Shown here piece by piece: positions 40,215 through 49,146 of a stretch of 64,000 bases of DNA. The position numbers were made by a program, and so were the translations under genes. The notes under the pieces are model-generated. The model did no database searches. It saw nothing but the letters and a program-made list of their open reading frames with translations, and was not told the DNA's origin. The DNA comes from Flavobacterium soli DSM 19725 (GTDB lineage Bacteria > Bacteroidota > Bacteroidia > Flavobacteriales > Flavobacteriaceae), in NCBI RefSeq assembly GCF_000422705.1, contig NZ_AUGO01000001.1, positions 186,001-250,000 on the forward strand, given 5' to 3'. The first letter of the stretch is position 1, and the number at the start of each line of letters is the position of its first letter.

Positions 40215-41978
40215 ATGAAAAAGTTTATTTTTCTATTATTAATAAGTGTTCAGGGACTTTTTGCTCAAGTTCAATTTGAAGCAAAAGTCAGCAAAACCAC
40301 ACTCGGTATCAATGAAAGATTGCGAATCGATTTTTCGATGAATGCAGATGGTGACAACTTTACACCTCCTGATTTTGATGGTTTCCGCGTGATAACCGGA
40401 CCCATGCAACAAGTTAGCCAGCAGTGGATAAACGGTCGAGGTACATTCAATAAAACCTATTCTTACTATCTTTTACCAACCCAAAGAGGTTCGGTTACGA
40501 TAAAGCAAGCTAGCATTGAGATTAATGGTCAAATATATAAAACCTCTCCGATAAAAATCAATGTTACGGCAGCTGTCGAAATGCCAAAAAATCCAAATGA
40601 TGCACCTCAAATTTCGGCAAATGATGCGATTCACTTGGTTGCAGAAGTTTCCAAAAGCAATCCGTATATCAACGAACCCATTACGGTTGTTTACAAATTA
40701 TATTTCAGTTACAACGTAGGAATTACGAATTGGAGAGAACTCGACAAGCCAAAATATAATGATTTTTGGAGCCAGAATATCGACATGAAGCAACTCAAAG
40801 TTGAAGAAGGTACCTATAATGGAGAGAAAACTCGTTTTGTTGTATTGCGAAAAGTGGTACTATATCCTCAAAAATCAGGAAAACTCTCCATTGAGCCATT
40901 ATCAATGGATATTGATTTGGAACTGCCAACCAACAGGCGGAACGTTTTTGGTCAAGTTTTGACAACAAGAGACAACAAAAGGGTTTCGGCTGGAGCCAAA
41001 GTCATCAATGTTCGTGCCTTGCCTGAAGCTGGAAAACCTGAAAATTTCACGGGTGCCGTTGGGAAATTCACCTTTAGGGCGACACCTACGAAAACGACTT
41101 TGAAACACGGCGAAAGTTTAGATTTGAATGTGATTGTAGCTGGAACTGGGAACTTAAAATTATTCGATTTACCAAAACCTGTAGTGCCAACTGCTTTAGA
41201 AATGTATGACCCGGTTCACACCGAAAATGTGAATACGCCACTTTCTGGAATGACGGGAACTATCGCCGACAAATACACTGTTATTCCGCAATACAAAGGG
41301 AATTACCCAATCAAAGCGATGAGCTTTTCTTTCTTTGATTTGGCGACAGGGAAATATAAAACTATCACTTCTCCAGAGATTATGATCAAGGTATTGGATG
41401 GTCCAGAAAGCGATAGTCCAGCTGTTGCTTCGTCTGACAGTACGTCTGGAGTGAACAAGAGATCCATTTCTGCATCAGCACAATTTCAATTTATAAAACT
41501 AAAAACCAATTTGGTTTCGACTAAAAAAGAGGACTTCTTTGGCAGTAATTTATTCTACGGATTGCTGTTTGCTCCACTGGTTTTAATTCCGATCATCATG
41601 CTTTTCAGAAAGAAAAAACAAGCCATGGATCGTGATGTTGTTGGGAATAAAATCAGGAATTCTAATAGATTGGCGAAAAAATATCTATCGGAAGCCAAAA
41701 AACAAATTGCAAACAAAGAGTTGTTCTATATCGCTTTGGAAAAAGCTTTGCACAATTTCTTGAAAGCAAAACTGAACATCGAAACCTCAGAAATGAGTAA
41801 GGATAAAATTCGTGAAATTCTTTTATCAAGAAATGCGAATGAAAATACGGTTTCAAACTTTATAAACCTGACTGAAAACTGCGAATTTGCAAGATATGCA
41901 CCATCGTCAAGTGTGTCGATCCAGCAGGATTTTGATAAGGCTGTTACTATAATTTCCGAATTGGAAAAACAAATCTAA
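40215..41978 (+). CDS. batD: BatD: BatD/oxygen-tolerance family membrane protein
   Basis: A 587-residue protein: signal peptide (MKKFIFLLLISVQGLFAQ), three or so BatD beta-sandwich repeats in the periplasm (VQFEAKVSKTTLGINERLRIDF; AIHLVAEVSKSNPYINEPI; FTGAVGKFTFRATPTKTTLKHGE), one transmembrane helix near 440-458 (FYGLLFAPLVLIPIIMLF) and a cytoplasmic helical tail of about 120 residues. This is the standard BatD architecture and length. It lies 31 nt after batC and 20 nt before batE. It is presumed to bridge periplasm and membrane in the Bat assembly. Confidence 0.93.
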   Translation: MKKFIFLLLISVQGLFAQVQFEAKVSKTTLGINERLRIDFSMNADGDNFTPPDFDGFRVITGPMQQVSQQWINGRGTFNKTYSYYLLPTQRGSVTIKQASIEINGQIYKTSPIKINVTAAVEMPKNPNDAPQISANDAIHLVAEVSKSNPYINEPITVVYKLYFSYNVGITNWRELDKPKYNDFWSQNIDMKQLKVEEGTYNGEKTRFVVLRKVVLYPQKSGKLSIEPLSMDIDLELPTNRRNVFGQVLTTRDNKRVSAGAKVINVRALPEAGKPENFTGAVGKFTFRATPTKTTLKHGESLDLNVIVAGTGNLKLFDLPKPVVPTALEMYDPVHTENVNTPLSGMTGTIADKYTVIPQYKGNYPIKAMSFSFFDLATGKYKTITSPEIMIKVLDGPESDSPAVASSDSTSGVNKRSISASAQFQFIKLKTNLVSTKKEDFFGSNLFYGLLFAPLVLIPIIMLFRKKKQAMDRDVVGNKIRNSNRLAKKYLSEAKKQIANKELFYIALEKALHNFLKAKLNIETSEMSKDKIREILLSRNANENTVSNFINLTENCEFARYAPSSSVSIQQDFDKAVTIISELEKQI

Positions 41979-41998
41979 GTGCTATAATTCAACGAAAA

Positions 41999-42742
41999 AT
42001 GAAAAATTTAATTTATATATTTTTATTAATCACCTCAACTTTCTTTGCCCAAAATGGCTTTGAAAAAGGCAATGAATTGTACCGAAAAGACCAGTTTAAA
42101 GAAGCAGTCGTTGCTTATGAAAGTGTTTTGAAAACCAAAAAAGAATCGGCTGAATTGTATTTTAATTTGGCGAATGCTTACTATAAATTGAACAAAGTTG
42201 CCCCTGCAATTTACAATTATGAGAAGGCTTTATTGTTAAGTCCTAACGATAAAGACATTCAAAACAATTTGGCTTTCGCCCAAAAACTCCAAATTGACGA
42301 TATCAAACAAGTTCCAAAAGTAGGTTTTAGCAAACTCATTCAGGATTTCACTTCTTCCTATCATTACAATACTTGGGGTTGGATTGCCGTTGGATTTTCA
42401 ACGCTGTTTTTATTGTTTTTTATTGGATATTATTTCTCTCAAACTACACTATTAAAAAGAATTTTCTTTGTTGGAATGTTCCTTGCCTTATTGGTAATCG
42501 TGTTAAGCGTTACATCGGCTATCTTCGAGAAATCAAATTATGAAAACGACAAACCTGCCATTGTTTTTGCCGAAATCACTTCTGTGAAAACAGAACCCAA
42601 ACAGGATGCTCCTGATGCTTTTATGCTACATGAAGGCACCAAAGTACAAATTTTAGAAGCACTTGATAATTGGAGAAATATCGAACTTTCTGACGGAACT
42701 AATGGTTGGATAGAGGCTGCAGCTATCAAGGAGATCAAATAG
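41999..42742 (+). CDS. batE: BatE: TPR plus SH3-like domain membrane protein
   Basis: A 247-residue protein: signal peptide (MKNLIYIFLLITSTFFAQ), TPR motifs at about residues 20-95 (FEKGNELYRKDQFKEAVVAYESVL, AELYFNLANAYYKLNKVAPAIYNYEKALLLSPND), two transmembrane helices near 125-145 and 155-175, and a C-terminal bacterial SH3 domain (EITSVKTEPKQDAPDAFMLHEGTKVQILEALDNWRNIEL, GTNGWIEA). It closes the Bat operon that begins with moxR at 33635. Followed by a divergent stretch and an unrelated AraC regulator. Confidence 0.9.
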   Translation: MKNLIYIFLLITSTFFAQNGFEKGNELYRKDQFKEAVVAYESVLKTKKESAELYFNLANAYYKLNKVAPAIYNYEKALLLSPNDKDIQNNLAFAQKLQIDDIKQVPKVGFSKLIQDFTSSYHYNTWGWIAVGFSTLFLLFFIGYYFSQTTLLKRIFFVGMFLALLVIVLSVTSAIFEKSNYENDKPAIVFAEITSVKTEPKQDAPDAFMLHEGTKVQILEALDNWRNIELSDGTNGWIEAAAIKEIK

Positions 42743-42815
42743 TTTCAGTCGCAGTCACGGCAGTCAGTTACTTAGCGGATCGTATTTCCGAACGAAGACA
42801 AAAAACCAAAAGCAA

Positions 42816-43592
42816 ATGAAATTTGATGGTCTAGAATACATCTCGATTGAACATCAAACAACGGAATTTCCGAAGCATTTTCACGAAACGTTTTGCATTT
42901 CGCTCATTCATTTAGGTACCGAGCAAATTGATTTTGAAAACAATAGTCTTTTTTGCGAAGCCGGAAGTATTTCCATCACCAATCCCTATGAAATACATTC
43001 AAATCCTCTAATAGATGTGAAGGCTCCTTTAAAGTTTGACACCATTTATATTCCAAATGAGATTATGAAATATGGCCTTGATGGCAAGAATATTATTTTT
43101 TTAAATAGAAAAATTAGCAGTAAAAAAGCCAATCAATACTTCCTAAATTTAAAAAATGCCATCGAAAGCCAGAATGATTTAGAAATTGATTTCTGCCTAA
43201 AACAATTTACAAAAGCAATTCATTCTTATTCGCAAGAAAACAAAGAAGAATATCAAACCTTGAACTTCAGTAGCTTTCGCGAAATCAATACTTTTGTCGA
43301 AAATAATATCCAGAATCGATTTAGCTTGGATGAACTTTCGGCATTGGCTAACATCAATAAATTTGGCTTTGTCAAAAAATTTAAAGCTTCGACAGGAATG
43401 ACGCCAATGCATTATATTTTGATGAAAAAAATATTTTCCAGCAAAAAGCTATTGGATCAAAATACCGACCTGACCGAAATTGCTTATCATTATAACTTTA
43501 CTGATTTAGCTCATTATTCGAAGACTTTCAAGCGATTTATTGGTGTGTCGCCAACAAAATATAAAGACGAGTTTTCAAAAAAATTAAATTAA
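42816..43592 (+). CDS. AraC family transcriptional regulator with cupin sensor domain
   Basis: A 258-residue regulator. The N-terminal cupin-like sensor begins FPKHFHETFCISLIHLG and continues to SNPLIDVKAPLKFDTIYIP, the AraC-binding fold typical of this group. The C-terminal pair of HTH motifs starts near 165 (FSLDELSALANINKFGFVKKFKASTGMTPMHYI) and ends with LTEIAYHYNFTDLAHYSKTFKRFIGVSPTKY. It lies 73 nt after batE and 60 nt before the S41 peptidase gene, on the same strand. Ligand and target unknown. Confidence 0.9.
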   Translation: MKFDGLEYISIEHQTTEFPKHFHETFCISLIHLGTEQIDFENNSLFCEAGSISITNPYEIHSNPLIDVKAPLKFDTIYIPNEIMKYGLDGKNIIFLNRKISSKKANQYFLNLKNAIESQNDLEIDFCLKQFTKAIHSYSQENKEEYQTLNFSSFREINTFVENNIQNRFSLDELSALANINKFGFVKKFKASTGMTPMHYILMKKIFSSKKLLDQNTDLTEIAYHYNFTDLAHYSKTFKRFIGVSPTKYKDEFSKKLN

Positions 43593-43627
43593 CCAATATT
43601 ATACAAGCGCCATTGTTTGCATCGATT

Positions 43628-43635
43628 TACATTTG
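43628..43635 (+). promoter_or_regulatory. Possible -7 box (TACATTTG) for the S41 peptidase gene
   Basis: An exact TAnnTTTG match 17 nt before the ATG at 43653, in the 60-nt gap after the AraC gene. No -33 TTG at normal spacing. Confidence 0.4.
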
Positions 43636-43652
43636 AAGAAATTTAAAATCAG

Positions 43653-45158
43653 ATGAAACCATTTTTCTATATCGCATTTTTCCTGTTTTCAAATCTTGCT
43701 TTTTCTCAGTCGATTGATGCGTTATTTCCGCAGAAAAAGATGCAAAAGGATTTGGCAATTTTTAAAGATTTACGCAAAAAAGCAAATTCAGGCCTTTACA
43801 AATACCGAACTGAAAAACAGATTGACAGTATTTATTCTTGGGCCGAAAAGGAAATTAAAAACTTATCTACCTATAGAGATTTCTATACTTTAATTAGCCA
43901 ACTTACCAATTTTGAAGGCAGTTTACACAATGACACTTGGCTTCCCGAAAAAGTTATTGAGAATTTACGGAAAGAGCAATCCGGTTACTTTCCTTTCCCT
44001 ATAAAATGGATTGAAGGAAAATGGTTAGTAAATTTTGAAAATGAAGAAATTCCTTTAGGTGCTGAAATTATAGCAATTAATAAAATTCCAATTGCTGAAA
44101 TTATTTCAAATCTAGCTAAATATTATACTACAGATGGCGATAATCTGACAGGCAAAAAAATAGGCATTCGAACGCATTTTGCAAAATATTTCAGATTGCA
44201 GTATGGGTTGAAAGATCAATTTATTGTTGGTTATATAATGCCAAATGCAGAAGAAATAGTGACCAAGACCATTTCGAGCATAAGTTATAAGGACTATTAC
44301 ACAAACTTTCAAAATCGCTTTTCAAAAGCTTACGACCAAATTTATTATGCCGATTTAGCAGACAATCAGAAATATAATTTTAAAAAACTAGATTCTTTAA
44401 CGGCGAAGTTGACGATTTATTCGTTTAATATAGGTGACGAAAAATCGAAAGAACATGCCGAATATGTAAAGTTTCTAGATAGTGTTTTCATCCAAATAAA
44501 GAAGGATAATATAAAAAATCTAATCGTTGATGTTCGTCAAAACGGCGGTGGGACAGACCCAAATGACCTTGTTACTTATTCCTATTTGACCCAAAGAAAT
44601 TTCCAAGAAAATAAAAAAGCATGGATTAGCTTTAGGAAGATTCCTTTGTTGAAGTATTACAACAGCAAGGCACCAAAATTTATTCGACCTTTTTTTGTGG
44701 GTAAATTCAACAAAGAATTCCAAGAGATTTTTCCTGTCGAAGATAATAACCGCTTTTATCAAAATGAAAGCAGCAACGACCACAGAATTTGGACACCAAA
44801 TCCAAATGCTTTTAAAGGAAAAATTTATCTGCTTGTAAGTCCTGCAGTAGCTTCAGCCGGAAGTTTATTTGCCTCGATGGTGGCGGGAAACGAAAGTACG
44901 ATAACCGTTGGCGAAGAAACTATGGGCGGCTATTATGGACATAACGGCCACACTCCTTTAGAATATAAGTTACCCAAATCAAAAATAGTAACGCAATTTT
45001 CGGTGGTAAATTTAGAACAAGATGTACCTAAAAAAGAGAATCAAATGAAAAATAGAGGTATAATTCCAGATTATTATGTGGTTCAAACTTACCAAGATTA
45101 TTTAAATCAAACCGACACTCAACTGAATTTTGTTTATGATTTGATAAAGAAGAATTGA
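43653..45158 (+). CDS. S41 family (tail-specific/CtpA-like) serine peptidase
   Basis: A 501-residue exported peptidase: signal peptide (MKPFFYIAFFLFSNLAFSQ), a helical N-terminal domain, a PDZ-like segment (GAEIIAINKIPIAEIISNLAKYY near 130-155), and the S41 catalytic core. The substrate cleft strand NLIVDVRQNGGGTDPNDL is near 292, and the nucleophile Ser sits in SPAVASAGSLFASMVAG near 400, with ITVGEETMGGYYG following. Acts in the periplasm or at the surface on unknown protein substrates. Convergent with cvpA, 4 nt apart. Likely transcribed separately from the AraC gene upstream. Confidence 0.88.
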   Translation: MKPFFYIAFFLFSNLAFSQSIDALFPQKKMQKDLAIFKDLRKKANSGLYKYRTEKQIDSIYSWAEKEIKNLSTYRDFYTLISQLTNFEGSLHNDTWLPEKVIENLRKEQSGYFPFPIKWIEGKWLVNFENEEIPLGAEIIAINKIPIAEIISNLAKYYTTDGDNLTGKKIGIRTHFAKYFRLQYGLKDQFIVGYIMPNAEEIVTKTISSISYKDYYTNFQNRFSKAYDQIYYADLADNQKYNFKKLDSLTAKLTIYSFNIGDEKSKEHAEYVKFLDSVFIQIKKDNIKNLIVDVRQNGGGTDPNDLVTYSYLTQRNFQENKKAWISFRKIPLLKYYNSKAPKFIRPFFVGKFNKEFQEIFPVEDNNRFYQNESSNDHRIWTPNPNAFKGKIYLLVSPAVASAGSLFASMVAGNESTITVGEETMGGYYGHNGHTPLEYKLPKSKIVTQFSVVNLEQDVPKKENQMKNRGIIPDYYVVQTYQDYLNQTDTQLNFVYDLIKKN

Positions 45159-45162
45159 ATTT

Positions 45163-45681
45163 TCAGTTTTCAGGTTTATCATCTTCTTTGAACTCCATAA
45201 ACCAATTTTCAAGAGCCGGATAGACCAATCCAGATATTTCTAAAGTTGGATAATATATCAAGGATTCCACTAAAGTTGCTTTTGAAACAAGTTCCGTTTT
45301 TTCATTGAATTTATGAAAGAAATGAAGCGATACACTCAAAATCAAGATGGTTTTCAATAGGCCAAAAAAACCTCCCCCAATTTTATTGAATATCCCTAAA
45401 CTTGCAAAATTAGCCAAGGTGGTAAAGGCTTTCGCCAAAACCGTAATGCCAACTACAACCAAAATAAAGGTCAGTACAAAAGCCATAATCTGAACCGTTT
45501 TTGGCGACCAAGACACGTGACTTTCAATAATGGATTGGGTCAGAAATGAAAACTTAATGGCAATATAAATCCCTAAAATCAGCGAAACAAAAGAAGCTAG
45601 TTCTACAAAAAAGCCATTCCAAACACCTCGGATAATGCCGTAAAGTAGGAAACCGCCAAGGATAACATCAAATAAATTCAT
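45163..45681 (-). CDS. CvpA family membrane protein
   Basis: A 172-residue inner-membrane protein with four hydrophobic segments (MNLFDVILGGFLLYGIIRG, FVSLILGIYIAI, VQIMAFVLTFILVVVGITVL, GGGFFGLLKTILILSVSL), the CvpA pattern of four helices with conserved Gly residues (GxxxGxxRG, and the FNKIGGGFFG motif before the last helix). Family members affect colicin V production and envelope homeostasis. An in-frame upstream ATG at 45735 would add a non-conserved hydrophobic leader; ATG 45681 is preferred. The gene is divergent from the conserved hypothetical at 45807. Confidence 0.85.
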   Translation of the reverse strand: MNLFDVILGGFLLYGIIRGVWNGFFVELASFVSLILGIYIAIKFSFLTQSIIESHVSWSPKTVQIMAFVLTFILVVVGITVLAKAFTTLANFASLGIFNKIGGGFFGLLKTILILSVSLHFFHKFNEKTELVSKATLVESLIYYPTLEISGLVYPALENWFMEFKEDDKPEN

Positions 45682-45739
45682 ACTAAAAGATAAAACAGCC
45701 AAGATAAAAGACTTTAGCAGAAAAACAAAACACAAAACC

Positions 45740-45747
45740 TATCTTTG
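45740..45747 (+). promoter_or_regulatory. -7 promoter box (TATCTTTG) for the 45807 gene
   Basis: An exact TAnnTTTG match, about 60 nt before the ATG at 45807; the predicted leader would include the heptamer tract at 45771-45798. Confidence 0.5.
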
Positions 45748-45770
45748 CAAACTAATTTTGATGTTTCGGA

Positions 45771-45798
45771 GTTAACTGATAACTCATAACTCATAACT
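45771..45798. repeat. Heptamer-periodic tract (4 units) before the 45807 gene
   Basis: Units gttaact, gataact, cataact, cataact in register, ending 9 nt before the ATG at 45807, so inside the predicted leader. Confidence 0.55.
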
Positions 45799-45806
45799 TT
45801 GAATCA

Positions 45807-46163
45807 ATGTCTAGAGATATACAACTAAAAGAACGATGGGAAAGACTCGTCGAAATATTATCCAATCAATTTTCGCAAGGCGAAGATCTAGATTTGGATG
45901 CGATTATTTACCTGATTGGCGTTCAGGAATTGGGAAAAGTACACCGTACTTTCAAGAAAGACGAGAAACTCAACCTGATGCACATTGCCATTTGTCGACT
46001 TCTTGAACCCTATGGCTTTTATGAATTTGAACATTTCGATAACGACGGTTGGCCTCATTATAAAGTAAAAGAAGCGTTACCACCTTTAAAAGCAGGCGAA
46101 CAATCGGTTTTGATGAAGGAAGCCATCGTTAGTTACTTTCTTGAAAAAGAATTAATCGATTAG
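45807..46163 (+). CDS. Conserved hypothetical protein upstream of pheS
   Basis: A 118-residue soluble protein rich in charged residues (MSRDIQLKERWERLVEILSNQF, GVQELGKVHRTFKKDEKLNLMHIAICRLLEPYGFYEF). It has no signal or membrane segment and no motif I recognise. The composition and clean codon usage indicate a real gene; I believe it is a conserved Flavobacteriia protein. It starts after a promoter box and heptamer tract, divergent from cvpA. pheS follows about 100 nt later with its own promoter. Function unknown. Confidence 0.7.
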   Translation: MSRDIQLKERWERLVEILSNQFSQGEDLDLDAIIYLIGVQELGKVHRTFKKDEKLNLMHIAICRLLEPYGFYEFEHFDNDGWPHYKVKEALPPLKAGEQSVLMKEAIVSYFLEKELID

Positions 46164-46203
46164 TTTAAAAAAGGTTTCAAGGCGATTTTTTTCTACAATA
46201 TGC

Positions 46204-46231
46204 TTCAACTTTAAACCTTAAACTTTAAACA
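46204..46231. repeat. Heptamer-periodic tract (4 units) before pheS
   Basis: Units ttcaact, ttaaacc, ttaaact, ttaaaca in register, immediately upstream of the pheS -7 box. Similar units recur in the tract after pheS. Confidence 0.55.
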
Positions 46232-46238
46232 AATTCCT

Positions 46239-46246
46239 TAAATTTG
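46239..46246 (+). promoter_or_regulatory. -7 promoter box (TAAATTTG) for pheS
   Basis: An exact TAnnTTTG match 18 nt before the ATG at 46265. It overlaps the in-frame TTG at 46244, which therefore cannot be the start. Confidence 0.55.
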
Positions 46247-46264
46247 CACCTTTACAAAAAGACG

Positions 46265-47284
46265 ATGATAGACAAGATTAAAGAATATATTGGCGAAGCC
46301 CAAGCTTTTCAAACTGATAACAAGCAAACACTCGAAGAATTTAGAATCAAATTCCTAGGAAGCAAAGGTCTTTTGAAAGACTTGTTTGCCGAATTCAAGA
46401 ATGTTCCGAACGAACAAAAAAAAGAATTTGGTCAAGTAATCAACGCTTTGAAAAATGCTGCCGAGGAAAAAGTAAAATCTATTCAGGAATCTCTTGAAAG
46501 CAAGGAAGAAACCAAAGGCATTTATGGCGATTTGACACGTCCAGGCGAACCTTTGTCCATCGGTTCTCGTCACCCTATTTCATTGGTGAAAAACCAAATT
46601 ATAGACATCTTTTCCACCATCGGATTCAACGTTTCCGAAGGTCCGGAAATAGAAGACGATTGGCACAATTTTACCGCCTTGAACCTTCCAGAATACCACC
46701 CGGCTCGCGACATGCAGGATACCTTTTTTATCCAAACCAATCCCGATGTTTTGTTGAGAACCCATACTTCGTCTGTTCAGGTGCGTTATATGGAAAACAA
46801 CAAACCGCCAATCCGCACCATTTCTCCAGGACGCGTTTTCCGTAATGAAGCCGTTTCTTCACGTTCGCACTGTATTTTCCATCAAGTAGAAGGTTTGTAT
46901 ATTGACAAAGATGTTTCGTTTGCCGATCTAAAGCAGACGCTTTTATATTTCACGAAAGAGATGTTCGGAAAATCAAAAATCCGTCTTCGCCCGTCCTATT
47001 TTCCTTTTACAGAACCAAGTGCGGAAATCGACATTTATTGGGGCTTGAAAACCGAAACCGATTATAGAATCACAAAAGGAACAGGTTGGTTAGAAATTGG
47101 AGGTTGCGGAATGGTTGACCCGAACGTACTTAAAAATTGTGGCATCAATTCAGATGAATTCACCGGTTTTGCCTTCGGAATGGGAGTTGAACGAATCGCA
47201 ATGCTCTTGCACCAAATCGGCGACATCCGTATGTTCTACGAAAACGATATCCGTTTCTTGGAACAATTCAAATCGAGTATATAA
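46265..47284 (+). CDS. pheS: Phenylalanyl-tRNA synthetase alpha subunit
   Basis: Charges tRNA-Phe as an alpha2-beta2 enzyme with PheT, in the cytoplasm. The 339-residue protein has the N-terminal coiled coil (about 1-90, tRNA binding) and the class II catalytic core: motif 1 region GFNVSEGPEIEDDWHNF, motif 2 SRSHCIFHQVEGLYID (with YMENNKPPIRTISPGRVFRNEA before it) and motif 3 AFGMGVERIAML near the end. Length is normal. pheT is not in the window. The start ATG 46265 fits the promoter box and the family N-terminus. A 21-bp perfect inverted repeat follows the stop. Confidence 0.96.
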   Translation: MIDKIKEYIGEAQAFQTDNKQTLEEFRIKFLGSKGLLKDLFAEFKNVPNEQKKEFGQVINALKNAAEEKVKSIQESLESKEETKGIYGDLTRPGEPLSIGSRHPISLVKNQIIDIFSTIGFNVSEGPEIEDDWHNFTALNLPEYHPARDMQDTFFIQTNPDVLLRTHTSSVQVRYMENNKPPIRTISPGRVFRNEAVSSRSHCIFHQVEGLYIDKDVSFADLKQTLLYFTKEMFGKSKIRLRPSYFPFTEPSAEIDIYWGLKTETDYRITKGTGWLEIGGCGMVDPNVLKNCGINSDEFTGFAFGMGVERIAMLLHQIGDIRMFYENDIRFLEQFKSSI

Positions 47285-47340
47285 AAAAGTTTGAAGTTTA
47301 AGGTTTAACGTTAGCTCGTAACCTTAAACTTCAAACTTTT
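47285..47340 (+). terminator. pheS terminator: 21-bp perfect inverted repeat made of heptamers
   Basis: Arms 47285-47305 and 47320-47340 are fully complementary with a 14-nt loop; the right arm ends in TTTT followed by CATTTTTTTT. The same region reads as seven 7-nt units from 47289 (gtttgaa, gtttaag, gtttaac, gttagct, cgtaacc, ttaaact, tcaaact). So it is both a terminator and a heptamer tract. Confidence 0.75.
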
Positions 47341-47354
47341 CATTTTTTTTAATT

Positions 47355-47762
47355 ATGAAAAAAGACATCATCATCCCAAAAGTAGAAAACGTTTTTATGG
47401 CAGCCGTTCAAGAATGGAACGACGACTTCATGGAAAAAGTTTGGTACATGTATTTGGTAAACGACTCTGACTTTGATTTGGATAGTGTGATGGTCGTTTC
47501 AAAAGCTTTCGGAACCATTGATGGCGAAATGAAGAAAACATCGCTTCTCCGTCATGCTTTTGTAAAAGTTCCCGCTGTTTCTGTAGTAAAAGTAGAAATG
47601 GTTGAGAAAAGTGTCTTGGCTTTGAACAACGAATTCATGGTTACCTATTTTATCGGCAGTACCTTATACGATAAAAAATTCACCTTCAGAACCAACACCA
47701 TCAACGAAAAAGCCACTGAAGAAGTGCCGATTCTATTCGTTAATGGCGTGATTGTAAGATAG
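47355..47762 (+). CDS. Conserved hypothetical protein after pheS
   Basis: A 135-residue soluble protein (MKKDIIIPKVENVFMAAVQEWND ... WYMYLVNDSDFDLDSVMVVSKAFGTIDGEMKKT). The pattern of alternating beta strands and the last segment VPILFVNGVIVR suggest an all-beta small domain. It is a conserved Bacteroidota protein found beside pheS in several genomes as far as I recall; function unknown. It begins 15 nt after the pheS terminator with an A/T-rich leader, so a weak promoter or readthrough must drive it. It is convergent with the ankyrin gene, stops 9 nt apart. Confidence 0.7.
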   Translation: MKKDIIIPKVENVFMAAVQEWNDDFMEKVWYMYLVNDSDFDLDSVMVVSKAFGTIDGEMKKTSLLRHAFVKVPAVSVVKVEMVEKSVLALNNEFMVTYFIGSTLYDKKFTFRTNTINEKATEEVPILFVNGVIVR

Positions 47763-47770
47763 TTTCAAGA

Positions 47771-49123
47771 TTACCCGTTTAAAATTTTATTTTTTTCGGA
47801 ATCAAACTCTTCTTGCGATAAAACTCCAACATCCAAAAGATCTTTTAAATCTAACAAAGCTTGTTTTTTTGAAGCCATATCATTTTTGGGTACTTCTTGC
47901 TCTATAACTTTTTCTGTATTGGTTGGAACTGCTGATTTTGCAGTATTTGAGGGACTAAATTTCAACAACACCTCCGTGATCTCATTAAATCCTTTGATGT
48001 TAGAATAATCAATTGCTTTTTGCTCCTTTGTATTTACTATTGAAGCATCGGCCTCTTTTTCGAGCAATAATTTTACCATATCTTTTCTGCCATTTGCTGA
48101 AGCATAATGCAAAGCTGTATTGCCACTTTCATCCTGAATATTGACGTTTGCTCCTCTATCTAAAAGCAATTTTACCATACTCAAATGACCACTTTTTGCT
48201 CCGACATGTAGCATACTTTCACCACCATATTCATAGGTCGTGCTTAAAGAAAAACTGCTTGAAATACTTAAGCTATTTGCTGTTTCTACCCATTCGAGAT
48301 AGGAATTCATTGAGGTTTCGTTACCTGAAATAGGTTTTGCATAGTTTACATCAACTCCGTTTTCTATAAACAATTCCACAATTTCCTTTTGGTTGTTGGC
48401 ACATGCATACCAGACTGGCGATAATCCGGTTTTTGATGACACAAAAACATCAGCTCCTTTTTCAACCAAAAATTTAGTCAACATTCTATTACCATCATAG
48501 CATGCCAAAAGCAAAGCATTTTCACCAGCATGATTCACATGATTGATTGTGGCACCATTTTCTAAAAGCAGCTCCACCATTGGCTGATTTTTAGACTTCA
48601 CGGCAAAAAGCAATGGCGAATTTCCTTGTTTATCTGTTGTATTTACATTTGCTCCATTTGCTAAAAGCTTTTGAACAATTTCCTTGTTTCGCCAACTTGC
48701 CGCAATAAGCAAAGGTGTTTCGGCTTCATTGTTTTCAATATCAACTTCAAAGCCTTGTTCCAACAACTTTTCCATGATTTCTATTTGCCCCGTTTGAGCA
48801 ACAAGATGCAAAAGACTATTCCCTTTATAATCTTTTATTGCGGTTTTTGCTCCTTTTTCTAATAAAAAAAGAGCGGTTTGTTTTTGTTTTTGCAAACAGG
48901 CAAAATAAAAAGGTGTTTCTCCTGCATGGTCTTCATAGTCCATGTCGGCTCCTTCACTGATAAGCATTTGCACCAAATCTAAATAGCCACGATGCGAGGC
49001 ATAATGCAAGGCTGTTCTTCCTTTTTCATCCGTATAAGTAACATCTACTTCCTTATTTGCCAATAAAAGTTCGGCTATTTTTCTTTTTCCACCTTCACAG
49101 GCAATAATAAATGACATTGACAT
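47771..49123 (-). CDS. Ankyrin-repeat protein with C-terminal SHOCT domain
   Basis: A 450-residue soluble protein made of about ten ankyrin repeats (first GRTALHYASHRGYLDLVQMLISEGADMD near 35, GETPFYFACLQ, GNSLLHLVAQTGQIEIMEKLLEQG, GNSPLLFAVKSKNQPMVELLLENG, GNTALHYASANGRKDMVKLLLEKEADASI near 340), then a flexible segment and a C-terminal SHOCT domain (ALLDLKDLLDVGVLSQEEFDSEKNKIL, 423-448). No signal peptide, so cytoplasmic. Ankyrin arrays bind proteins; SHOCT mediates oligomerisation or membrane association. A near-twin-type ankyrin gene lies 23 nt upstream on the same strand. Partner unknown. Confidence 0.88.
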   Translation of the reverse strand: MSMSFIIACEGGKRKIAELLLANKEVDVTYTDEKGRTALHYASHRGYLDLVQMLISEGADMDYEDHAGETPFYFACLQKQKQTALFLLEKGAKTAIKDYKGNSLLHLVAQTGQIEIMEKLLEQGFEVDIENNEAETPLLIAASWRNKEIVQKLLANGANVNTTDKQGNSPLLFAVKSKNQPMVELLLENGATINHVNHAGENALLLACYDGNRMLTKFLVEKGADVFVSSKTGLSPVWYACANNQKEIVELFIENGVDVNYAKPISGNETSMNSYLEWVETANSLSISSSFSLSTTYEYGGESMLHVGAKSGHLSMVKLLLDRGANVNIQDESGNTALHYASANGRKDMVKLLLEKEADASIVNTKEQKAIDYSNIKGFNEITEVLLKFSPSNTAKSAVPTNTEKVIEQEVPKNDMASKKQALLDLKDLLDVGVLSQEEFDSEKNKILNG

Positions 49124-49146
49124 AGCTATTATTTTTTTTTGATTTA

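Noticed and set aside
42743..42780. Another heptamer tract after batE (cagtcgcagtcacggcagtcag)
   Set aside because: The CAGT cores are spaced 6, 9 and 4 nt apart, not 7, so it does not belong to the periodic set.
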